From Asterochloris sp. CNOR1 (taxonomy: Eukaryota > Chlorophyta > Trebouxiophyceae > Trebouxiales > Trebouxiaceae): DNA of 64,000 nucleotides. The notes under the pieces are model-generated. The model had not been told where the DNA came from. It made no database searches and was given only the letters and a program-made list of their open reading frames with translations. Of the stretch, positions 44,633-54,327 are shown piece by piece. Numbering within the stretch: position 1 is the first letter of the stretch; each line of letters begins with the position of its first letter. The stretch spans positions 1,488,001 to 1,552,000 of the forward strand of contig OZ017754.1 of NCBI GenBank assembly GCA_963969365.1, given 5' to 3'. Position numbers and translations under genes: made by a program.

Positions 44633-47600
44633 ATGGAGAGCATGGAGCAGCAGGTGGCACTCCCTGCTTCTCAGGAGCCTGCTAAAGTCACCTTTGCTCC
44701 TGCGCAGGTAGCACCCTTTATTGCAGTGTCATGAAGTGACAGGAGCAATCAACCGGTGGGCACCACAGCGATCCACTGCTGTGCAGTGCATGTTCCTGAC
44801 AGAGCCAAGCATATGCTGAGCAGCAACATGTCCTTTACCATGGCTGTAGGTTGTGGTGGTCTTTGGTGCCCTTGTGTCCGGGGACCTTGCGCAGGAGGCC
44901 CAGCCAGCAACCAACAATTGGCATCTTTCAACAAGGGTCACAGCTCTATGTGCCAATGAGGCACCCACATGCAAAATGACCAATGGATCTGCTTTCGGCT
45001 GCAGATGCGTGGGCACCAGAGTGGCAACAATGTGATGACGCCCTGTTGCTGGGCACCACATGGGCATCCACTTGTACATGGTTGGTCTGCAGGTGGGCAG
45101 CATGCAGGCCAACATCGGCAGCCTGCAGTTGGGCATCGACAGCCTCAGCAGGGACATGAGCCTGCAGCAGCGCGCAAGCCCCGGCCCTAGAAGCCGTCCC
45201 AGCAGTGGGCACCACTTGCGCATGGTGCAGGAGTGCCTTCTGGAGCCTGGAGCCCCAGCAGTCGGTGCCCCGCTCAGTAGTGCAGGTGCCTCAGGCAGCA
45301 CTGCGGCAGCTACCTCTGCAAAGCGCATGAACCCACCAGGCAGCGCTGCTGTAGCTGCCTCTGCCAAAGGTGGCAAGCTGGAGCAACAGGGCTGGCAGGC
45401 TTGGCTGTCCTCAGGGGATGGCGGGCACTTTGTGCCGTCCCCGATCGGCTCTCCGGCACGATGTAATGGGCTGCTCCAGGACGCCTGGCCTGGACAGAAA
45501 GAGGGGGCTGGGCCTGGCATGGGTGCCAGTGGTGGGGTACCCCACAGAAGCTGGGCAGGGCAGCAGGCGGGCAGCCAGCTTCACAAGTCTCAGCCTGCGG
45601 TTGGGGACAATCACAGCTGCGACACCCACGCTTTGGCAGAGGGCGGAGCTGCCGCCACACTGCGGGCTCAGCAGGAGGACCGCATGGCAGGCAGGGGCTC
45701 CAGGGACTGCCTGGTGCGCAGCCAGTCGTCTCCTAGCATCTTTGGATGGGGTTTGACCCCTGCAGAGGTGCTGGAGGAGGGGTTAAAGGGAAGGCCAGCT
45801 GCTACCACTGCTGCACTGGAGCGCAAGCACCGTCTGCTGAAGCTGTGGCGGCACCTGCCCACAGCAGCAGAGCAGCTGCTGCTGCGCAGGCCAGGCAGCA
45901 AGGCGCTGCCCCGCCCTCGGCCACATTGTGCTCCTGAGGCAGCACACGGCAGCTCAAAGCAGGGCAGCCCGAGCGTGCATGCCCGGTCCGCCAGCCTGGG
46001 GGCGCAGGGCCCCGTCACAGGGGCCTGCCTGCGCACCTCCGACTTTGGGCCGGACCTGGGGAAGCGCCTGGGCAGCAGCAACGCCCGCAAGCGTCTGTTC
46101 AGAGAGCTGCTGCTTGAGCAGGCCTGCGGTACCAGGACCGCTGCAGAGGAGCCCAGGCCACCTGCTGTGCACCAGGGTACAGAGCCAGGCCTGCCCGACA
46201 GCCGGAAGCGCCTTCACCAGGCACGTTTTTCTGCTGGCAGAGCAGGCAGTAGCAGTAGCAGCAGAAGCGTGTGTGCGGCAGGCGCAGGAGGTTTGGCCCC
46301 AGCAGGAGGCTTGGCCCCAGCCTGTCTGGCAGAGGCAGGGCCTGCAGCCCGCCAGAGGCACCTGCGCCAGGAGCCTTCAGCTGCCAGCGAGGCCAGCACA
46401 GCTACTGCTGCCCAGGGCCTGGAGCGCCTGGTGATCACACATGGTGAGGGTCGCCTGGCGAGCCACGACAGCACCCACTTCCTGTCCACTGCTGAGCTCA
46501 GCGAGGAGGACGCCCTTGGCAGCCATGACGACCTGTTCAAAGTTCAGGACGTGCAGGAGCAGGCGCCGGCCTTGAGCTTGCCTGCGCCTGCTAGGCCGAC
46601 GCAGTCCAGGTGAGGTTTGCAGCTGCGTGTGGAAAGGAAGACTTTCAGGAAGTGCAGAAGCTGGCGCAGATGTCGGGCCAGCCTGCTGCTGCCAGGGCAA
46701 CCCAGTCCAGGCGGGGTGTTGCTGGTCACGACACTGGTCAGGACATGCGCACACTGTTGCAGGTGGACACTGCCCAGGACATGCAAGCAGTGATGCTGCA
46801 CATGCCAGGATCGCCTGCTGCCGCCAGCACAAAGCTCTCAAGTGGCTGTTGCCGCCTGCATGGCCCCATGCTTGCCCGTCAACGACCTGGTGACGATGCT
46901 GCCCAGACGTAGACTGTCCACAGCGCCTGGTCATGCAGGAGACTTGCAGGTTACAGCAGGAATGCTCCAGGCAGTGACTATGGTGCACCTTGGCTTGCCC
47001 CATGAGAGCCTGCTGCACACAGGGGGAGGAAGGCTCAGGCGCTTCAGCTGATAATGACGACTAGGCTGAACTTCTGGAGCATACTGTGCCGGGCCATTCA
47101 AATCCTCTTGGCCTTCTGGGCAGCACAAAGCTGAAAGGGGCGAGCAACCCCCTGAGGTGCCATTGCTGAGCCTAAAAGGCTCTGCAGGTGACCCTCGTCC
47201 GTGCTGAGCACCAGTTCCAACAGCAGCTCCTGCAGAGCAGCCCAGGCCCTCAGGCTGTTGCCTGTCCTTCCCTGCAGGCACCCCCTGTCCACGCTGAGCA
47301 CCACCTCCATGGAGCAGCTCCTGCAGAGCGGCGACAGCTGGGCCCGCCAGGACGACCTGGCTGCCTCCATTGCAGCAGCCCTGGGGCTGCGCCCAGAAGC
47401 TGCTGCTGCCGCTCTGCGCCCAGACGCCCGCCTCGTGCTTGAGAGTGTGGCGCTGAGCGACCTGTGCAGCACGGGGGCTCTTGGACCCATCGCTGAGCAC
47501 GACATGGACCAGTCGGGGGACACCATCTGCAGCATGGCACTCTCTGAGCCCCAGCCCGGGGCGGGGGTGGGCGTACTCGAGCCGCTGCGGGCGGCGCCTG

Positions 47601-50472
47601 GCTCCCTGCGGCCTGCCCTCGGCAGCATAGCAGTCTGTGAGCAGAAGCCTGCGGCAGTGGTGGGCGCGCTGGAGCCTCTGCGGGCTGCCATCCGCAGCCC
47701 GGCCGGCTCGGGCGCGCAGCATGGGGCAGGTGCAGCCACAGCGGACCCCATTGGGGCAGTATATGGCTCGCCGCAGCCTGCCGTCTGCAGTGTGGTGGTC
47801 CCTGACCTGCAGCCTGCAGGCGCAGCAGAGCCTCTGTGTGCAGTCATGAGGGAGCGTCTGGACAGGTGGGTTCAGGCTTGCTGAGTCACTTTCTGGAGAC
47901 AGACTGATGTTGCAATCATGTCAAGCGCTCGATGTTTGCTATGTCATGGAGTTGCTCTTTGCCCTGCCAGCAACTCCCTGCAACAGAGCACTGGATAGTC
48001 ATTCAAAGACAAAGGCATGCTGCCTGCCCATGGGGGCCACATGGGTCCTGCAGCTGGCTGAGGGCGCTCTGAAGGTCAGATACTCTTACCTCTGGCCCAT
48101 GGTATGTGCAGGCAGGGGACGCATGGGTCCCTGCGGCCTGCTGACTTGCCCCTGGCACAGGATGCGCATCGGGCGGCAGGCTGTGAGGCTGCACCTGCAT
48201 GTCCAGCGGGCGGTCTCAAGCAGCCAGAACACCCTTCTGGGTCCAGCAGCAGGGGTCTCGTCAGTGCTCAGCTGGCAACAACTGGCAGGGAAGGATTGGC
48301 ACCAGCGGCAGGCTGTGGGGCGCTCCAGCCTGGGCAGCCCCAGACCTGGCCCTCTGCCACACAGCTGGAGCCAGCCACAGCAGTGCCGGCCAAGGTCCCT
48401 GCAAGCGCATCATTGGGCGTGGGGCCCATGCAGGCCTCTGCTGTTCTTGAGGCTCTGGCCAACCACAACCTGGAGAGGCTGCAAGCCCTGGCAAAGGCTG
48501 CTGCCAGAAGGAACCAGGCAGGCCAGCCCCTGCTGTTTGGCAGCGTGGCGCAGGCGCCGTTTGTGACCCATACACTACCTGCTCATGACCACTCAGCAGC
48601 GAAGGAGGGGACTGCCGTCAGCAGCGCTGTGACTGCTGCTGCTGCAGCTGCAGCCCAGTTCAGGCAGGCCATGGCAGCTGCCAGGGGGCACAAGCAGACG
48701 GCGGTACCAGCGCTGGATGCACAGGGGTCAGACTCTGCCGCTGCTGGGGCTATGCAAGACGCTGCTGCTGCAGTCCCAGCTCCTCAGGACATGGCAGCTG
48801 GCAGGGGAAGTCAGCAAGTGGCAGTGCCCGGGCAGGAGTCCGGCGACACTGCTGCTGCGGCCAGGCAGGCCCCTGCACCTAGCGTGCTCAGCCCTGCACC
48901 AGGCGAGCAGGAATCTGAGCCCCACGAGGTGCTGCGCCTGCGGGGTGGGGCCAGCACAGAGCTGGGGAAGGAGCTGACAGGGCAGGATCTGACAGGCGTC
49001 ACCCGTGCTGTGCTGCTGTCTGCCGCGCCTGTTGGACAGCGCAGCGGGGGCTCTCAAGCGGGCACTGCTCCACAGACGCCCACTGCAGCGGAGACGCCAC
49101 AGTCATATCCAGGCCAGGGCAGCAGCACAGCCTCAAGCCCAGCAGGACAGGCCGGACAAGCAGAGCATCCTGGCTTGCCGCCCACCATCAAGAGTAGCAG
49201 CAGGGCTGCAGAGGACCCGGCAGCGCGGGCTGCACCAGCAGAGCAGGCTGGCGCGCAGCTCACCACCAGGAGGAGCAGTGGTGCCGCAGACGGCCTGATG
49301 CTGGCCACATTTGGGCCGGAGGCCGTGCTGCTACAGAACCCTGATGGCAGCACGCAGTATGTGCTGCTGACCAGTGACCAGCAGCAGGCGGTGCAGCTGG
49401 CGCTGCAGAATCAGTCTGCAAATGATAAGGTACGCTGGTGTGGCATGTGCTGTGCGGCTGGGCCTTCAAGAGCCAGGGGACGCTGTGTCCTACATGTCAG
49501 CTGAGCCGGGTGCTGAGCCGGGAAACAGAAGTGGTTGCGACAGAGCACTCCAGTCCCAGCCTTGTGGTCCTGCAGATGGTGGTGCACATTCAGTTGCCTG
49601 ACTTGAACAGGAGGCATCACTGTCTCACTGCTGCCAGTAACCGAAATATCGAGCCGTCTGGGTTGCTTTGGCAATGAAATACTCTTGACGGCCCTCATGT
49701 GCTTTTGTCAGGCAGCACCCTGATGGACGTCCAGCCCGTTGCTGTCATCAGATAAGTTTCTTCATCCCTAAAGTGTCTCTTCATCACCAGGTTGCTGTGT
49801 GGGGAGCAGACAGCAGGCATCAATCCATCGCTGGTGTCTGATGTATGTTTGATTTGCAAAGATGTGTTGCTGTGCAGCAGCCAGACACCGAGGATCAAGC
49901 CATCACCGATGCAATCGCTGAGGGAGATGAACTGCTGCGCAGGATGTATGCTGCACAAGCCCAGGCAGACTCAGCACAGCACGATGCAGCTACAGCTCGG
50001 TAGGGCCGCTGTTTGACGAGACCCGCAGTCTGTGGGTCTGCTTTGCAGCATTGCAGCCGGCCCTTCATGTGGCATCCTTGCCTTGTTGTGCTGAACCATC
50101 TGTCAGCTGCAGGCATGGCCTTTCTTGCAGGGCTTAGTGAGCAGGCTTGTCGCACCGCCTGTGTCCCCTGCCGGCAGGCCTGCCTGCCTCGCTCTGACGT
50201 CATGTTGCTGTGATCTCGGTCTGCAGGCATACCTAACTTGGCTGCAGCCCCAGTCAGGCTGGACTTCATGGTGCAAGCAGGCATTGTGCACTGCAGCACC
50301 AGCTAAAAGGCTTGTCCCACTCGCTGCACATCATATTCTGCTCAGTGCTCTGCTTCTCCTGCGCAGGTCACCCCCTGATGCCACAGATATTTATGATGAG
50401 AGCGAGCTCCTGAAATGCATGCGCCTTGAAGATCAAGCCCTGCAATCCCTTTTCGTGGAGCACACAGCATGA
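44633..50472 (+). CDS. Large Ala/Gly/Ser/Gln-rich protein with short coiled coil, function unknown
   Basis: Exons in phase: about 44633-44707, 45093-46609, 47278-47865, 48112-49429, 49878-49999 and 50367-50472 (TGA), roughly 1,240 residues. The start is a helical stretch, MESMEQQVALPASQEPAK, then GSMQANIGSLQLGIDSLSRD (coiled coil). Long low-complexity segments follow, with recognisable islands: LGKRLGSSNARKRLFREL, MEQLLQSGDSWARQDDLAAS, DGSTQYVLLTSDQQQAVQLA, EDQAITDAIAEGDELLRRMY and the C-terminal DESELLKCMRLEDQALQSLF. One stretch reads VLRLRGGA, identical to the ubiquitin C-terminus. I recognise no domain family. The first exon is uncertain: it overlaps, in another frame, the interval just after the DA2-like stop, so the two could be one locus with alternative splicing. 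Confidence 0.6.
47188..47340 (+). repeat. Clear decoy copy of an acceptor plus exon start
   Basis: CTGCAG at 47182-47187 followed by about 57 bases ending AGCAGCTCCTGCAGAGC repeats the real CTGCAG (47272-47277) and exon start at 47278. GCTGAGCACCA is shared, as is a 17-base identical block. The offset is 90 bp. This is one of the best-preserved exon-edge copies in the window. Confidence 0.9.
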
Positions 50473-50810
50473 CCATAGCCTTGTCCTGATGTCCATTTGT
50501 TGCTCCCCATGTGCATCAGACCTCCCCCTTGCTTGTCTGGAATGTACACTCGTCCTGTCAAGTGGACTCTTTCTTAGATGGTGAACGCTCGCCCCACTCT
50601 CATACCCTCCCCCCCAAGCTTTCTGAACCTGGCAAATTTTGCCCATTCCAGTCTTGAACAATGGCCTATAGAGACCTGTATGCTTGAAGGCATTTCAGAG
50701 ATGTGAAAAGAAGGACTTTCAATGTCAAGGCAAAAGAGGCATGAAGCTTTAGGCAGACGCATCGTCAGGCCTCTCTGGGACGGCACTCTGCACAGCAGCA
50801 GGCGGAGCCG
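50473..50810. other. Convergent 3' interval, no gene seen
   Basis: This is the interval between the stop of the plus-strand low-complexity gene and the stop of the minus-strand uS15 gene. It presumably holds both 3' UTRs and cleavage sites. No coding pattern or repeat was noticed. Confidence 0.6.
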
Positions 50811-53046
50811 TCAAAGCAGGAAGCAGAGGGCTGGTGCATCAGCTGCCTCAACAATACGCTTGCCACGCACAGCCAGCATGCAGGATGCAACCTCATAAGC
50901 AGACTTCACAGCACTCACCTCCGTGAGCCTGATGACCAGATTTCTGCCGGCCTGCACCTTGAGTGGCCTGATCCCGAGCTCTCTAATCAACCTGTCATAC
51001 GCAGGCCTGCAGCAAGTGTGACGACCTTCACCCTCATTGTATCGTTCAGCATGCCACAGAGTCACACATCCACTGGCATTTTGTGCACGCACTGGCAGCG
51101 TTGCCTCAAGAAACTGCTGCTATTGCATCTGTCCTCTGTGGACTGCAAAGTGCGGTGTAAAGCACATAGTAAGAGAGCCAAGCTGGCCACACTGTGCATC
51201 TGACTTGTGCAGCAACCAGCCAGACCCCCAGCAACACTTCTAAGAATGCTTGGCAAGACTTATCTCCAATTGCCATCTCCTTCCGGATATCTGTCATAAC
51301 AGCGCAGACCGCTTGCACCAGAGACATGCTTGCCCTTGTCCCACTGCCCAACCAGTGCAGACGCTTCATGAGCCAGCCCTTACCTGTCCCAGTGGCATTT
51401 GGGTTTGCCCTGGTGCACCTGGCTGTGCACTTGAACATGGGCAGCAAGCACACGACAAGAATGTCCTGAGTGCAGGAGGAAGACAAGCTTGCTGCCCACC
51501 CTTGTTCCCTCAGACTAGGGCCCTCACAGGCCGCCCACTTTGCCAGGCTTCACTTACTTGTTGCTGGGTGGATGGTCTTGCAGGAGCCTTCTCAGACATA
51601 AGTGCCGTCAAGCATGCTGCGTTGCACTGGCAGCACGGTGCTGCTCCTTGGCACTGGCAGCCGTGCCCATGCATAAGCGCCGCCCCCTCCCTCCGCAGCT
51701 GATTGTTGCAGGTAGGTGGCCTCACCTGTTCCAGCGATAGAGATACTTCATCAGAGCCTTCCTCCTAGACAGAATGACCATGAGGCCGCGCCTGGAGGCG
51801 TAGTCCTTCTTGTGCTCCTGGAGGTGGCTGGTCAGCTGAGTCACACGGGCGCTGAGGGCAGCCACCTGCAGCTCTGAGGACCCGCAGTCCTTCTCGTGCC
51901 TCTTGAAGGCAGGCACCTTGCTGAGGTCTGTGCCCTGACCGCGGTAGCGGGCCCTGCAGGGGAAGGTAAAAGCGAGTGGGGCAGGAGCCCAGTCAACCAC
52001 TGGCAGATGTGAGTGGGGAGACCGTGTAGAAGCAAAGGTGGCGACATCCCGGGCCCACTGCGACGCGGGCAAAGCAACTAATGTTGGTGCACAATTGAAA
52101 CCTTGTGGCCATCGGAGGCGGGACGGGGGTGGGACATGATGCACACAGCATGAAATGAGCAGAGACCAAGGCAGTGCCTGGCGTTACCCATGGGCACCAC
52201 CACAGCTATCATAGGGTCCCCCAGCACTCACTGGATGGTCAGCTGCTGGCGCCGAGGAAGAGACTGGCAGCGTTGCTGTGTGCGTAGCCCTATCCCCGTT
52301 CCACAAAACCCTGCAGACCACCCAAGTGCTCGCTGTCGGTCCCAGGAGATGAGCAGCACCACAGACAGATGGGAGGCCCACTCCGAGGGCAAGCTTACCT
52401 GTGTGCATGGCCTGCATGGTGCAACCAATCGCAGCTGGAACCTCTGGGTCCCTAGACGGCTGAACCTCGAGCAGCTAAGCAGCAGGGCCGGTGGATAGGT
52501 CAGGCCTACATGCTATCTGACACAGCAGTCTATGCCACGGGCTCAGCGGAGTGAATGTCGCCTGGGCGAGAGCAGCTGGATCCGTGGTCAGCAGGGGCAG
52601 GAGAGTATCCGCCAAATGGCATGATCACTTGTTCCCAAAGTTTGTGATCTTGATTCTGTGGCAATCCATCGCAGCGATGTCTTCAATCAAAGCTGCAGGA
52701 CATGACCCAGCACCCTATGTGACAGAGCATAAGGACCAGCCAACCAGCATCTTGGCTGCAGCGTCAAGGGTGCTGTCCCATATAGGTCTGAGAGGGCTCA
52801 TGCAAGCATTGATACCATGTGTGCTGCTGGCCCAGCATGTTTGGCTATGTCATCATTGTCTCTTGACAGCAGCCCTCCCAGGATGGCTGGAACATGCTTC
52901 ATGGTTCTGCAGCAGCTTGGTCTGAGAGCCTGCATCGACTGTCCACCTGCTGCGAGCAGGTTGAGAGAAGTTCGATCTTTGGCATTTTGGCAAGCTAAGG
53001 ATCTGAATGCAGCATGTTGCAGCTTGCAGCCTGCCAGGGCTGACAT
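50811..53046 (-). CDS. Organellar ribosomal protein uS15 (S15), nuclear-encoded
   Basis: Four exons join in phase: 52947-53046, 52232-52310, 51726-51953 and 50811-51006 (TGA), about 200 residues. The core is FKRHEKDCGSSELQVAALSA, VTQLTSHLQEHKKDYASRRG, LMVILSRRKALMKYLYR and AYDRLIRELGIRPLK, the bacterial-type S15 signature (HxxDTGSxEVQ ... HKKDxxSRRGL ... RRxLLxYL). S15 binds the 16S rRNA central domain early in small-subunit assembly. The first 70 or so residues, from MSALAGCKLQHAAFRSL, are basic and Ser/Ala-rich, an organelle targeting sequence, so the protein acts in the chloroplast or mitochondrion (not separable here). About 48 residues after LGIRPLK form an unusual C-terminal extension. 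Confidence 0.85.
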
Positions 53047-53732
53047 GTGTCATCACGAAAACTTTCACGTGTTGGCCATCACACATGTGCCACCTTGCTT
53101 GGATGTTGGCCTATCTGCTCCGTAATCCTGTGCCACCCTGCCTGAAGTTGGCCGATGCTGCACAACCATGTTGGGCAGCCATCGATCAGATCAGCTTAGC
53201 TTGTCGTGTGACATCAGGGGTGAGGTCAGCAGCTAGATGTGGTGGCAAGGGACGAGTCCAACCCTTTCCCTTCATCCGCATGTTCTGCTAGCCAGGTGGC
53301 TTGAGTTCCAGGCAGTCTGTATGCCATTGCGACCTCCCTGACTTGCTGTGGATGGTGCACAGTGCCATGAGCTGGAGCAACGTAAGCTGCCAGGCCAAAG
53401 CCTGTGGTCCTGGGTCATGACTTGAGAAGCTCTGTGCCCTGCAGTCTGATGGTCGCTTCTTGGCCTACTGACCACAGAGCCAAGCAAATCGTTGTTGCCC
53501 GGGCTTTTCTTTCAGGCACGCAGCAATTCAGATTTTCTCCTTCAGTCTTCTTAACACCGTCCCGGAACTCCAATTCTGAATAGATCGCGATGGCCAGCAA
53601 CACGTCCCAGCATCGCCTGTCCTTGTTCTGTCACGGCCGGGCGCTGCCAGTCAGAATTGTCAGTTCTCGTCCTTCCAGGCTTCTGAGCAGAGCCGTAGAC
53701 CCACAATACAAAAGGGCAAGCAGTCCGACACT
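53047..53732. other. Intergenic interval, no secure gene
   Basis: This lies between the uS15 start and the stop of the next minus-strand gene, so it should contain the uS15 promoter. Short ORFs on both strands lack domain features or consistent splice phase. Nothing else was recognised. Confidence 0.5.
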
Positions 53733-54285
53733 TCAAGGTTGAGCAGCCTCTGCATTCGTACACCGCTTCAATGCAGCATCTCCTCCTGCTTGCAGGCTGG
53801 CAATAAGAGCACTGTAGAAGATCAGGCCAGGGAGGCCGAGGCCAAACGCAACAGCTCTGAGTTTGTGCAGGCATGCATGCATGCAGCTGCCTGCCTCCTC
53901 GGGCTTCGCGCTGATGTACATTGCTCCCTGCAGGAATTCAAGGAAGACCTGGGAGTTACTGGCGAGCGCCAGAGCAAGGAGGATAAGCAGGATGTGGAGT
54001 CCAGAGAGAGCGATGCAATTGGCATTCGACGGTGGGGCATTTGAGGAGCCGTGCTGGCTCCATGCTGGCTGCAGCCCTGCTCGCAAGGCGGCCTCTTAGG
54101 GCCGGGGCTTTTACAGCCTCTGCTAGCCAGCAGTTGCTGGCTGTTGCTGTGCATATCAGACATTGTCTATTGTTTCACACAGGGCAAAGGCAGAGCAGAA
54201 GGATGCACAGGAGGCAGCAGAAACACTGGACAGCACCTAACTCCACATACTTCTGGGTGGGGTCAAAACTCTCAAACGCCAGCAT
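53733..54285 (-). CDS. Small predicted membrane protein, unknown family
   Basis: Two exons in phase (54237-54285 and 53733-54064, TGA) give about 126 residues starting MLAFESFDPTQKYVEL. A hydrophobic segment SGLHILLILLALALASNSQV is followed by FLEFLQGAMYISAKPEEAG and a second weak hydrophobic stretch VAFGLGLPGLIFYSALIASL, so one or two membrane passes are predicted. Codon use in the hydrophobic segment (CTC, ATC, CTG, GCC, TTC) supports coding on the minus strand; the plus-strand ORF over the same bases is charged and less convincing. I do not recognise the family. The gene starts only 42 bases downstream of the kinase stop on the same strand, so their transcripts are close or linked. Confidence 0.5.
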
Positions 54286-54327
54286 AGAACCTTGTCACTA
54301 AACAATGGTTGAAGTGTTTGTTGGTCG

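Noticed and set aside
44729-45520. 263-codon minus-strand ORF
   Set aside because: It overlaps antisense a 1.5-kb exon whose phases fit on both sides; no domain.
53739-54044. Plus-strand charged ORF (KSTVEDQAREAEAKRN region)
   Set aside because: The minus strand over the same bases has a better codon pattern and a hydrophobic helix and joins in phase to a start exon. Kept only as a weak alternative.
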